A DNA stretch of 64,000 nucleotides from Adenanthera pavonina (GCA_026686845.1 JAIVEN010000008.1:32182501-32246500), one strand, 5' to 3'. Counted from the first letter of the stretch, positions 22,988 through 33,895 are shown. The notes: generated by a model from the letters alone, not told the origin. Program-made: numbers and translations.

Positions 22988-23913
22988 CCAAAGTTTGAAT
23001 TTTGAGGAGTCAACAGACGAATTTCGCAGAGACCGTAAGCTAAAGACTTTAACATTGAACTTTGAAGTTCATCTGTTCTAAAGCAAAATTTAAATTTTCA
23101 TCCTTGACAAATGATTCTATGTTGGAACATACGAATTTTCAAGTTTAAAATTCTTTTAGTAAGTGTTAACAGTTGTTCCATATTGCTACAATGCCTTTGA
23201 AGTTTGAATTTTGGTGCCTAAAGTTTGTTAGTGAGCAACTCAATATGGCACAAAAGTTATTCTTTTTGAAATTCGAATGTTCAAATACCAAATTTTTTCT
23301 GTCAAAGAGATCTCTTACCAGACTTAATTCAAAGTTCAAATTTCTAAAGACTAAAATTCGTTTGTCAAAAGAGTATTTGAACCAACTTATAAACTATCTT
23401 TCCAAAGTTCAAATTTTTCTAAATCAAAGTTCGTCTGTCAGAGAATTGACTTGGAACTCTTTTTAGACTTTACTTTTAGATGACCTTTCACATATCTTCA
23501 GATAAATTTTTCATTTTTCACAGATTGTGTTTTACCTAAATTTCGAATTTTCAAAGACTGAAGTTTGTCTATCAGATGAATCTCTTTTTAGACTAATATA
23601 TTTTAAATCCGAAGTTCGAATTTTAGTTATCAAAATTTGAATTTTCAAAGTAATATATCAAGTTTAACTCTTCAAAATTCGTCTGTTAGTAGATATTTTT
23701 CAAATACTTTATCAGTTTGCATGAAAACACATTTTTAAAATATTTGTGTGCAAGATTAAAACCTTTTACTTATATGAATAAAATGAGAAATCCTACATCT
23801 AATCTTATACTCATTTTTGCTTAGATTTCTTCACTTGAGATTTTTTTTATACCTTAGATATCTTCCTTCCAAGCTCCAGTTGGTTTAAAATAATCAAAAC
23901 AATTGATTCAACA
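22981..23913 (-). repeat. 5' LTR of copia element, truncated
   Basis: It matches the outer 860 bases of the 3' LTR (14128-14987) and ends at ...TTCAACA. The part equivalent to 13489-14127, which holds the TATA box, R and U5, is missing. The breakpoint shares CTGACAT with gag at 22980. Confidence 0.85.
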
Positions 23914-24714
23914 AATATGACATAATAAAAAATGATATAAAATAATATATTATTAAGACATATGGATAATAAACATCATATGCATAGTTATTGTTATTTA
24001 AAAATAAAAATTAAATTTAAAATTTGGTTAGGAAAATATTTTTTTCTTACCAAGAAAAACAAATATATTTATAGGAAAATTATTTAAGATTTAAAATTAA
24101 AAAATTATAACATAAATATATAGAAATAAAATATTTTATGATATTAATAATTGAAAATATAATACATGTGTATTTTTTTATAATATATTATTTTTAAATA
24201 TATATGTGTGTGTGTCACACCAGTAATATATATTTGTTTTTTAAAAAAATTCTATTATTTTGTATATATTAATTAATTTTATAATATATTTTTCTTTATA
24301 TATCTTATGTAATACAATTGTTATATGATTACTATGAAAAACTTTTTGAAGTTTTTGATATTTTAATTTTATTTAAAATTTTAAATTGATTTCTTAATTT
24401 AATATTATGTGAAAATAATGTATAGTTGTAAATATTTATAATTTTTTAAAAATTAATATTTATCTTAACATTATTTGTTAAGGAAATTTTAATTTTCATA
24501 TAAATAATTATATTTTTTGTTAAAAAATAAAGTTAATTTTTTATTTTATTTTTTAATGTTTAAAAGGTTATTTGGCACAGGGCCGACTTAAGCCTGGCCT
24601 GGTACCTAGTCTAGTTTGCCTGAGTAATCATTTGGCCGAGCAACGAGCAGGAGTGAAACTTGGCCTAACCTAATCCATGCACACCCATATATGTGTGTTT
24701 TAGTGTGTAGATAA
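23914..24714. other. CACTA-2 interior, right of copia insertion
   Basis: AT-rich non-coding DNA. 23914-24240 matches the inverted interior of CACTA-1. A GC-richer patch (24576-24690, with GGCCGACTTAAGCCTGGCC) is unexplained. Confidence 0.65.
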
Positions 24715-24884
24715 CCATTTTGGTGGTGACAATTTATGTTTTCAGCGACAATTTAGTTTGCACACCACTAAACGCCGTTGCTAAATAACAAACTTTCATT
24801 GGCGGCTAAAATGTTGTCACCAAATGATAAACTTTTGGCTGTGCGGTGACAATTTACATTTTTAGTTACAACTTTTTTCACCAC
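24715..24884. repeat. Right subterminal repeats of CACTA-2 (first block)
   Basis: Motifs such as TTTTCAGCGACAATTT, AACGCCGTTGCTAAAT and TTGGCGGCTAAAA continue the family of motifs at 12030-12500 in opposite orientation. The block is interrupted by the MITE at 24888. Confidence 0.7.
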
Positions 24885-24887
24885 TAA

Positions 24888-25603
24888 GATTATGTTTGGT
24901 TGGAAGGAAATAAGAGGAAGGGAAAGGAAGGGGAGAGATTTTGCTCCCCTCCACTTGTTAAGCAATCAAATAATTTGAGGAGGGGAGGGAAAATGTTATT
25001 AAAATTTTCCCTCCCCTCCCCTTGTATATTTTCCCCCCAAATTGGGTTAATTTGGGAGGAAAATGTGTTATTGTGTCCAATATGACCAAAATACCCTCCA
25101 CTTTTTCATAAATCAACCACACAATATACTGGTTAGTCTTGTTGCGTCTCTTCTTGGTCTCACTCTTAAAATATAAAATATCTTAGTGACATACATGCAT
25201 AAAGTCACGAACACACACAGCCACATTCGTGTATTAACATATATAATCATGGTTAAAATTGGGGAAAAAAAGAAGATACATACAATCATGGTTGAGGTTG
25301 AGAAAAAAAAAGTATTTCCTTCTGATTAAGAACTTTGTCTAATCTTCAAACAAAAAAAAACTCTTTTTTTAATATAGAAAGAAAATATTAACTTAAATAA
25401 ACTAAAGGTATAATAGCTAAATTATAATTATTTTCCCTCCCTTTCCCTCCTAACCCAAGTAAGGTAACATTAAAACCCCTCCATTAAAATCCCTTATTTT
25501 CTCTCCAAATGAAGTAAATTAAAATATCTTCTTTTCCCTCCCTTTCCTTTCTCTCAATTAAAATCCCTTCCCTCCCTTCCCCTCCTTTGAACCAAATATA
25601 GTC
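24888..25603. mobile_element. Tourist-like (PIF/Harbinger-type) MITE, TSD TAA
   Basis: A 716 bp element starts GATTATGTTTGGTTGG and ends CCAAATATAGTC, an imperfect inverted pair, flanked by TAA on each side (24885-24887 and 25604-25606). Subterminal parts are purine-rich on the left (GGAAGGGGAGAG) and pyrimidine-rich on the right, so the ends pair further. It is inserted in CACTA-2 subterminal repeats and has no coding frame. Confidence 0.75.
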
Positions 25604-25672
25604 TAAATGTCTACCTTTGGTGGTGACATTTTTTGTCGTCGCTAAACTTTTAATGATAAAACTTGTGGCAAC

Positions 25673-28136
25673 TGTAACAACCTATTCCAAATTACCCCCA
25701 CACATAACCTACAGCCCTAAAAACAACCCAAACAAAGCAAAACAAAGAGATCAGGAAACGCCGCCGTCGCCGCTGCAATATTGCTGCAATGTGGAAGCTC
25801 TTGGGTTGAAAAATTTTTGAAATAGAGGGTACTAGTACCGCGGCACCCATATTAGCAACCATATTATTAACTTTGTGCTTCGACCTCCTATTAACCTGAT
25901 TCCAACTCCTACAAGTTAATTTTGTCCTAATCTAACTACAGATACTTGTTTCATTTCAATCTATCTCCATATAGAAATGTTAGACACCCATGATCGATTT
26001 GGTCACTTTTTGACCAAAAGTCACGACCAATCTCCTCCAATTTCCTTCAAAGGCAAGTTAGCACTCAAGGACCATTTACACAGGTTCTATTTGATTCAAT
26101 CAACTTGTCCAAGGAGGTTTCACTCTGGAGAAATAACTCCTCCGAGAATTGACCCCTCTTAAACCTTAATTCCACACAATGGGCCACATGTCCAAAACAC
26201 ATATACAAGGCTCAAAACAACCTTTGGGCTCCTACATACGGCCATTGTAGCTCATTAACACATACTCCAACAATAATGACCCATACCAGGGTCTAAGTCA
26301 TCATCATACACATACACACCTGAATACATCCATATCACATTTATTCATCATCATTAACACTATACAATCAATATCATCACAGTATCATTGTCCTCATATC
26401 AATTATAGATATACTATCCTACTTGGTACAATTCATAACATAGATAATAATATAACTATTGTTGACTTGAATATTCCCAAGGTCGAAGAAGTTACGACTC
26501 CTTTATCTTTTCTGGATTAATACTAGAGTCTTCACCTGAAATATTAGTTATGGGAGGGGGTGTGACACAAAGTCTTAGTAATCAGGAATACAAATATAGG
26601 CAACCAATATTGACAATTCACACATGGTGCAATGCAATGCAAAATGACATGGTATGCATGTTCTTCCTCATACATAGCTAGAACCACGAGCTTCGTCATC
26701 ACAAGACATTTCCAATAAGTGATTCCCTTCCAACAGCTAATGAAAATTGATCCCCAAACATCACCAAACTCACCTCACACTAATGCACCTAGCCAAAGGT
26801 CACCCTAATGGTTGAACCGTGGTTCTCCTTTCCCTGGACCACTCAAATTGGTGATAGTTTAGGGAAGGTGCATCCCCAAATCCACTGCCACCTGACTCTC
26901 CAGGCCATAGGAGAGGATTTAGTGGCATGAATATTTCATCGTATCATCATATCATATATCATATCAATCATCATCATATCATATCTCATTATCACCTCAA
27001 CATCCATGTCACAATATGCATCAAATGGTGATGATGTCAATGCCATGCTAACATGCCTCCAAATATATATATCATCATCATAATCATCATCATGGCTATG
27101 CTAGCATGTAATAGTATAGGGATACTACAAATCACACATACAAATCATATATAATTATCGTATCTCAAATAGTTGTATACATACCACGATATGTAGAAAA
27201 ATCATACATATACACAAATAATATTGTGGTATGAACAGAAACATGTATATATACATATATATATCAACATATAACACATATATCACAAACATTCGGTTAC
27301 CTTAAATTGCTGACACCATACACATAGTTCTCACAAGCTATCAACTTGCCAACCACGACTTGAATTCTTCCGATCAACCAAACAACCATTGTCATAATAT
27401 TCCCAATTAACATAATACTCATAACAACCAAAATCCACAATTTAGCTATTTAAGTTTAACCCATAATTCCCACAACATAATTATATACTAATGAACTCTA
27501 ATTAATCATCCATATCATAATCATGCATTTTGGATTTCATACTCCCTTCATAATTTCCAACCTATGGCTCCACTCAAACTCATCGCAATCTAACCAAAAC
27601 TCATACTCAAAGCTTCTTAACACTACATAACACTTTTACAATACCAATGCAAGCATTTTAATTGGTTGAATCATCCATAAACTTGAAACCTAACATACTC
27701 CCACCAATTCCAAACCAAAAATGAAAGGAAAAGAGAGGGGAGGAAGCAAGATCCACTTACCAACAATTAATCAAGCTCCCTAGGTCCAGAAATCACCTCT
27801 TAAGGTTGGACTTCTTGAAGCCTAGCACAACTCCTTCATTTCTCCCTCCAATTCTTTTTGTTTCATCAACTGAAACTCGTCTAATTTAAACAGATTTCAT
27901 GACTCTCACCGCGGTACAAGTGCTCTCAGCCTAGAAATTTTTTCAGTTTCCATGAGTGCCTCACCACTGCGACCCTGTACTTTGCTATGGCATGGTCCTT
28001 CTCTGTCTCCATTATCAAATTTGTCTCATTTAGATCCTTTCTCCGATCTTGGTTCCTTCGAATCTGAACACATAGTCTAGTATATTTCCCGTTAGCTCGA
28101 GACTAAGCTTACGATAGTATACTGAGAGTTGTTACA
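25673..28136 (-). mobile_element. Ty3/gypsy solo LTR (copy A), TSD GCAAC/GCAAT
   Basis: It begins TGTAACAACCT and ends GAGTTGTTACA, 2464 bp. It is related to, though diverged from, the LTRs at 44.4, 53.5 and 62.5 kb: all share a CTCCGACCTCC...TTGATT-type block, a CACCAAAGGCAA-type block and a region of CATCAT runs. It is reversed relative to the element at 48-55 kb. The flanking 5-mers GCAAC (25668-25672) and GCAAT (28137-28141) fit a 5 bp duplication with one later change. No internal sequence remains, so it is a solo LTR. It lies in CACTA-2 subterminal repeats. Confidence 0.8.
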
Positions 28137-28242
28137 GCAATGACGGGGGCAGCTGTCGTTGCTGAAAACTTTTGATAGCAACATTTCATCTTTCAACAAT
28201 GACTTTTGTCCCCGCCGAAATTAAGTTGAATTTTTTGTAGTG
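28137..28242. repeat. Right end of CACTA-2
   Basis: The subterminal motifs (GTCGTTGCTGAAAACTTTTG and others) resume after the solo LTR and run to the terminal TTTTTTGTAGTG. Confidence 0.8.
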
Positions 28243-28690
28243 TATATTAGATTCTTGATTTACTGAGTTGATCTTTTTTCTATAAATTGATTTTGATTAG
28301 TTTTTCATGAAGTATAAGATTAATAAATTTTATAATATGATCATAATTATATCAATTTTATAATTTGCTGAAAAATTTAAAATTATACGTGTTTGAAATA
28401 CTTTTTTAACCCTAATAAAAAAGGAAATATTTTTTAGCCAATATCTGTATTTAAAGTTACCAAACATATAATTTTATATTAATGTGTTTAAATTTAAATA
28501 GTCAATTTACGGTTGAATGGATGGAAATATAATCTTATACATAGAGGTGAGGTGCGTATAACATAATTATTTATTTTAGGGGAGGTTTATATGAGTTTTC
28601 AAAATAGAAGGAGGTTTTTATAATTATGGAAAAATGGAAGAAATGTCATTGTATTTTACTTTACAAATCAATTAGATTATTAAAAAATGA
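28243..28690. repeat. Old dispersed repeat, right part
   Basis: It matches 56730-57125: GGTTGAAYRGATGRAAATA, then a GTTTATATGAGTTTTCAAAATA block and ATTTTACTT near the end. It completes the repeat interrupted at 9374 and 12004. Confidence 0.7.
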
Positions 28691-28792
28691 ATTTATATTC
28701 ATGCACTTATTTATAATTTTGTATAGTTGTTCTTTTTTTAATGAAGGAGGAACCCATAAAGAGTGACTAACTAGGCCAAATTATTAGACTGT

Positions 28793-28820
28793 GGCTCTCT
28801 CTCTCTCTATATATATATAT
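28793..28820. repeat. (CT)n(AT)n microsatellite
   Basis: Compound dinucleotide run just left of the third CACTA-like element. Confidence 0.85.
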
Positions 28821-28869
28821 GAAATTCAATCACTACATTAATTTTGAGCTTTAATGATGCTAAATAATT

Positions 28870-29470
28870 GGCGTTTCTTGAAGAAACGCTAACTAAAATA
28901 GGCACAGAATATTTTAGTTGGCGTTTCCAGAAGAAACGCCAACTAAAGCAAGTTACTTTAATTGGCGTTTCTTCTGGAAATACCAACTAAAATAATTTAA
29001 AAATTTAAAAAGAAAAAAAAAATACTTTAGTTGGCATTTCCAGAAAAAACGCCTACTAAAGCAAGTTACTTGAGTTGGCGTTTCTTCTGAAAAGCCAACT
29101 AAAATAATTTAAAAATTAAAAAAAAAAGAAAAAATATTTTAGTTTGGCATTTCCAGTAGAAATGCCAACTAAAGCATGTTACTTTAGTTGGCGTTTCCAG
29201 AGAAACACCAACTAAAATGATTTAAAAATTTAAAAAAAAAAAGAAAAAATACTTTAGTTAGCGTTTCTAGAATAAACACCAACTAAAGCAGGTTACTTTA
29301 GTTGGCATTTATTAAAAAAATGCCAACTAAAATCTAGAATTTAGCTGGCTTTTATTAAAAAAACGCCAATAAGAAGTTAAAGGTTAAACTTTAGTTTGCA
29401 TTTATTTGATAAACACCAACTAAAAACTGAATTTTAGGTGGCGTTTATTTAAGAAACACCATCTAAAACT
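28870..29470. repeat. Subterminal GGCGTTTC repeats of CACTA-3
   Basis: Regular alternation of GGCGTTTC and GAAACGCC with AACTAAA and TTTAGTTGG, separated by AT-rich spacers of about 30-50 bp. Several pairs could form small hairpins. Confidence 0.85.
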
Positions 29471-29499
29471 TTTAAGATTTTTATTTTAAAAAATAGAAA

Positions 29500-30430
29500 G
29501 GCACGGATTGATTGTTTCAATCGTTAGATTAGAGAAAAATAAACGTATCAGATTATTCACTTTTTTTCTTCCTTACTTCTCTCTCTCTCTCTTACTTTAT
29601 TTTTACCTTTTCGTATGATGCACCACGTTTCTATCCTCTTCATTCAGAGTTGACCACTTCTTCCTCTCCCTCTCCTCTCTCTCTCTTATGGCTTCTTTAT
29701 TTTTCTCAAATCTGGGTTGGGATGCCGAAAGCTCGAGCAAGAGAAATAAGATCAAGCAACCAACCATGCTTGTCTTTGCCTAGGTGAGGAAGGGATGCGG
29801 GATTGAGCAGCTACATATCTCTTCAAATGCTCTCCTTCCACAGATCTCTAAACGTGATTGGATTCGAGTGAGCATATGTATTAAGTGCGTTGTGTAAGGA
29901 TTTTGTTGATCTCCTTCCTCACATTGTTCACATCTTCTCATATCTTCTCCTTCCTCACATCTCCTTCCTCGCATCTGATTCGTAGAGTTGGCATTAGTGT
30001 TGAGTGATTATTGCCGCGACAAAAGAATCGATGGCATCATGCAGGGATTATGCTGATCTATGTGGGCAACAAAGCTTTTGAACATATCAGCTCCGATCTT
30101 CATCTTCAAGTGTGTCCTCTAGATGCTAAACTCCACTGTGAAACTTCTCATTCATCAATGACATTGCAACATTGTCCTATAACTTTTTTGCAATGTTTAT
30201 AACACTTCTGTTTGGTTGATCATTCGATATTTAGTGGTTGATTCTTTTTTGTATTTGTTGTTGTCTTTTTCTTGGCCTGTAATAAAATTTAATCCTTGGA
30301 CATACATTTTTCTTCTTCCATTACAAAGATTGTTGATTTGTGGAATTTCTTATTGCAAATTGTCTGAAATAGATAAGATTTTTTTGCTTGTAAATTACCT
30401 AGGGGAGATGAATAAGACTAACGACTATTG
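29500..30430. other. CACTA-3 interior, possible captured host sequence
   Basis: The base composition is more balanced than around it. It has CT-rich leader-like tracts (29573-29690), then open stretches without clear family similarity. It may be captured host DNA or a degenerate element core. No product is proposed. Confidence 0.35.
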
Positions 30431-30618
30431 TTTTTTAAAAAATAAGAATAGATGGCATTTGCACACAAATGCCAACTAAAGTGGAGTTTAGATGGCATTT
30501 GTGACAAATGCCAAAAAAATTTTCCCCCTTTTATCGGCACTGGATTACATCACGTTTTGGAAACGCCAATAAAAGCCGAAATTAAACGCTGATAAATGTG
30601 ATTTTTGGCATAGTGAAT

Positions 30619-30750
30619 TTATTTTTATGTTCTTGGGCTTTTTTGTATGATGCTTCAAGAGCTTCTCTTGTGATCATGAAGTTGTTGGAGCTGTCACAAT
30701 GAACAGGCATAATTTGAGCCCCAGTTCTCCAGCACAAGTCACTCACGAAT
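30619..30750 (-). pseudogene. ACC synthase exon fragment
   Basis: ACC synthase is the pyridoxal-phosphate enzyme that makes 1-aminocyclopropane-1-carboxylate in ethylene synthesis. The minus strand reads about 43 codons: LCWRTGAQIMPVHCDSSNNF followed by MITREALEASYKKAQEH. These match the conserved family stretch after the PYYPG motif (DLRWRTG, then CxSSNxF and REALEAAYxKAQ). A splice acceptor TTCTAATTGCAG directly precedes the exon start, where many plant ACS genes have an intron (before FDRDLRWRTG). The expected Arg of DLRW is Cys. Neighbouring exons were not found, and the frame runs straight into CACTA-3. This is a gene fragment, either a relic or a transposon capture. Confidence 0.75.
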
Positions 30751-31640
30751 CTGCAATTAGAATATATCCATGCGAGATTTGTGAGTTATACATACTAGTC
30801 GTGTGTCAGTTAAAAAGTTAGACCATTGATAAGCTATAACAATTACAACTTTGCCACCTCCTTAATCAAGCCATAATTTGAGCCTAATCAAGTCTCTTCT
30901 TTGACCAACACAGTTATTAGTACTATTCTGGTCCGATTTACCAAAAGAAAAAAAAAACATAAGAAACTCTTGTGGTTCATGCATTCAATGAGCGGCCAAA
31001 TTGGAACAAAATTTTAAGGGTGTGAAAAAAAATCTAAAAGCATGTCAGACATGTTTTTCTAAGTGAAGTTTACTTCAACAACATGTTTGATGTGGGATAA
31101 AAGAAATGTCAGCAAACTGGTAAAAGCATAACTTAGAGAACCTGACCCGGAAATTTTTCCAAGAACCAGCTAGAAGAGTTTATATATTGATGCGTGTTTG
31201 AACCCAAGGTGACCGTACACTAAGATGGTTATGGTTTCAAGTTCAACTTTCAAAGGTCAAGGGTAAGGGTCCACTAAGCTTTGAGTTTAGCGGTGTCAAA
31301 TTGGGTTTTAACATTATAAGTGTGAAATGTTGACTTCTTTTTTTTTTGTTGGGCCTGGCATTTTTTTAATAAGAAGTTAAAAAGAAAAAGAAGAGGAAGA
31401 CTGAAGCAATGCTTTAATTTGTTGATTATTTCATTTTTTAGCTGGACAAGCATTTGTGAACACAAACTACTTCTAATTTAATACTTGGAGCCACATAATA
31501 GAAAACCTTAATTTATCACCTAAAACTTCGTCTGCTAGTTCCAGCGTTTTCCAGGATCGAAACCACTTGATAGCTACTGCTATGACACATACTAGAAATT
31601 TCCTCAAATAACTCATCAAGTTTTGCTCTTCAAATTATGA
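30751..31640. other. Non-coding DNA next to ACC synthase fragment
   Basis: The first bases hold the splice acceptor of the ACC synthase exon on the minus strand, so the start is probably old intron. I found no PYYPG-coding exon further right. The remainder shows no feature. Confidence 0.45.
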
Positions 31641-31644
31641 CTGG

Positions 31645-33010
31645 TAAATACTGATCAATGGTCACCGACTACCAGGCAATGCTAGTTAATGATTGTCAGT
31701 AACCGGACAACGGCTGTAGATAACCGGTCAACATTTATTGGAAATTTTTACTAGATTTTACAATTTGCTTATTCTAAATTTACAATTTAGTTTTCAAATT
31801 TTTACTTTGTAATTTCCTTTCCATAATTTGCAATTTCTTTACTCTAAATTTATAACTTATTTTCCAAATTTTTTTTATGAATTATTTTAGTGTTTTTATA
31901 ACTTCTTTTTCAGATTTTATAACTTACGTACTCTGAATTTGCAACTTCTTTTGCAACTTTTTATTATGAATAATTTAGTGTTTTACAACTTCCTTTCTAC
32001 AATTTACAACTTACTTACTCTGAATTTGTAAATTGTTTTCTAAATTTTTACTATGAGTTGTTTCAATGTTGTTGTAACTTATTTTACATATTCTGTAATT
32101 TGCTTACTTTGAATTTGTAACTCATTTTCCAAATTTTTACTATCAATTGTTTGAGTGTTTTGCAACTTCTTTTCAAGAATTTACAACTTGTTTACTTAAA
32201 AATTGCAACTCATTTTCCAGAAATTTTACTATGAATTTTTTCAGTACTTATCAACTTTTGTTCCAATTTTTTTTAGCTTAGAACAATTCATGATAGAGAT
32301 TTGAAAAACAAGTTGAAATTTTAGAGTGGACAAATTACAAATTTTAGAAAAGAAATTGTAAAATACTAAAATAATTCATAATAAAAATTTGAAAAATGAA
32401 TTATAAATTAAGAGCAAGTAAGTTGCAAAATATATAAAAGAAGTTGCAAAAGCACCGAACAAATTTGAAAAATGAGTTACAAATTGAAAATAAGTTGTAA
32501 AATATGGAAAACAAGTTATAAAAATATTGAAATAATTCATAGTAAAAGTTTGAAAAATGAGTTGCAAATCATGAGTAAACAAGTTGCAAGTTCTAAAAAA
32601 GAAGTTGTAAAATATTGAAACAATTTATAAAAAAAATATGGAAAACAAGTTTCAAATTTAGAGTAAGTTGTAAATTCTAGAAAAGAAGTTATAAAACACT
32701 AAAATCATTCATAATAAAAAGTTGAAAAATAAATTATAAATTCAGAGTAAATAAGTTGCAAAATTAAAAAAAAATTATCAAAAACACTCAAACAATGCAT
32801 AGTAAGAATTTGGAAAATAAGTTACAAATTTAGAGTAAAGAAATTACAAATTCTAGAAAAGAAATTACAAAGTAAAAATTTGAAAACTAAGTCACAAAAT
32901 TTAGTAAAAATTTCCGGTGAATGTTGGCCAGTCGCCGACGACCTGTCAATGCCGGGCAATGGCCAATCAATGGTCACCAGTGGTAGTTGAACAGTGTTGA
33001 CCGGTGATGG
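31645..33010. mobile_element. Foldback structure with tandem-repeat arms
   Basis: The left arm (about 31730-32270) is made of about six tandem units near 88 bp, each with TTTTCCAAATTTTTACTATG, AGTGTTTTACAACTTCTTTT and ACTCTGAATTTGCAACT. The right arm (about 32280-32920) is the same array in inverse orientation. Unique GC-richer ends flank both: GGTCAACATTTATTGGAAA on the left, and TTTCCGGTGAATGTTGGCC on the right as its inverse, each with a GGTCACC block further out. The whole 1.35 kb can form a long imperfect hairpin centred near 32275. No coding frame. The class is not certain; foldback transposon is the best description. Confidence 0.75.
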
Positions 33011-33734
33011 TAGGAAGAGGAATAAAAGTAGAAGGTATTTTGTTAATTTTATATATTTTTTATATTTAATTTGAAAAAATTGATTTCTTAATTGTAATTC
33101 CAGTAGGTCCTATTTTGTAATTGAATGTTAATTTTAGTGCTAAATAGTAATTTTCCCTTTGGGGAATGGGGTGTGTGATGTGATGATGATGTGAGGAGGA
33201 ACATATGTGGGCAATTTGAGGAAGGGAGAGATGGGGACCGAATTAGAAGGGAGGCTTTTCGTCGGTAGCTGCTAGTTTTTGGAGCCTTGCGCTCAGTATT
33301 AAGATTGGGTAGTAAATAATACAACAGATTTTTAATTAATTATTTCCACTTGTTCATAAAAAGTTTTACTTTAAAATTTTAATGAAATATTAATTATTTT
33401 TTTACTATTTTATTTTTTATTATTTAGGATTAAAATATTTAAAAAAAAATTTAAGTCAATGATATCTTAGTAGATTACTACTACATTTTACAACAATTTA
33501 GATCATTTACTAATTTTAGTTGGCTATGTAAAAATCTTAAAATAACAACTTTATATAAAATGGACGGAGTAATTAAAAGAGGAAATGAAATAAAATAATT
33601 TGGGTAAACATGAAAATTAGGGGGACGGAGACCTCATGGGACGGCAACTAAAGGGGGCCCTGTGCGCTACGCGTTCAAGGATTGCACCCTTCCTGGGATT
33701 CCTTTAACACGTATAATATATATTTTAGAGGAAT
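33011..33734. other. Non-coding DNA with a possible MITE end
   Basis: No gene. An AATGGACGGAGTAATT string near 33560 resembles one end of a Stowaway element; its partner end was not found. Confidence 0.4.
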
Positions 33735-33895
33735 GTTGGTGACTTGGTGTTATGGTTAAAGAGGTTGAGTGAGCTGTTTGAAGTCCCTACTCTATCACCA
33801 AATATGAGTAGGTCCAGGCTTATTTAACTTAAACCTCAAGAAATAGCAGCTCAAATGTTGGACATAATTAACTTGGGACTTTTTTTTTTTAACAA
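33735..33895 (+). mobile_element. Possible tRNA-derived SINE fragment
   Basis: GGTGACTTGGTGTTATGGTTAA with a box-B-like GTTTGAAGTCCC 35 bases later has the layout of a plant SINE polymerase III promoter, and the piece ends in a T-run at 33883. No target duplication could be fixed, so the call is tentative. Confidence 0.4.

Larger units (their letters stand above)
13489..23913 (-). mobile_element. SIRE/Maximus-like Ty1/copia retrotransposon, decayed
   Basis: A minus-strand copia element. Reading right to left, a partial 5' LTR (23913-22981) joins mid-gag, then come zinc knuckle, integrase, reverse transcriptase and RNase H. A spacer, an extra ORF of the env-like position, a polypurine tract and a full 3' LTR (14987-13489) follow. 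The integrase-RT order is diagnostic for Ty1/copia; the extra ORF after RNase H and the LTR size point to the SIRE/Maximus lineage. The PBS, leader and gag N-terminus are deleted. The coding region carries many stops and a few frameshifts. Flanks AGATT and AATAT do not form a clear duplication. It is inserted in the CACTA-2 interior. Confidence 0.9.
12004..28242. mobile_element. CACTA-2, non-autonomous CACTA element swollen by nested insertions, TSD TAT
   Basis: The left end is CACTACCAAAAAAAAAA at 12004 and the right end TTTTTTGTAGTG at 28242. The flanks are TAT (12001-12003) and TAT (28243-28245). Subterminal repeats of the TTTCAGCRGCGAC / TTTAGYRRCGAC type occupy 12030-12500, 24715-24884, 25607-25672 and 28137-28230. 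Within it lie a copia element (13489-23913), a MITE (24888-25603) and a gypsy solo LTR (25673-28136). Without these the CACTA would be about 2.6 kb, close to CACTA-1. No transposase is seen. The two ends are assigned to one element because the motifs, terminal repeats and target duplication all agree. Confidence 0.85.
28831..30615. mobile_element. CACTA-3, CACTA-like non-autonomous element, TSD AAT
   Basis: It starts CACTACATTAATTTT and ends TTTTTGGCATAGTG, flanked by AAT on both sides (28828-28830 and 30616-30618). The left subterminal region (28870-29470) has over a dozen TTAGTTGGCGTTTC / GAAACGCCAACTAAA repeats; the right one (30450-30600) has the same motif as ATGGCATTTG and AACGCCAATAAAAG. 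The inverted ends agree only over the first five or six bases, which lowers certainty. The interior (29500-30430) lacks repeats and looks like ordinary non-TE sequence. There is no transposase. Confidence 0.7.

Noticed and set aside
13484..23918. Target-site duplication for the copia element
   Set aside because: AGATT on the left and AATAT on the right do not match, so no duplication is claimed.
28870..29470. CRISPR-like or satellite array
   Set aside because: The regular GGCGTTTC repeats alternate in orientation with variable spacers and end at a CACTA terminus, as expected for transposon subterminal repeats in a plant.
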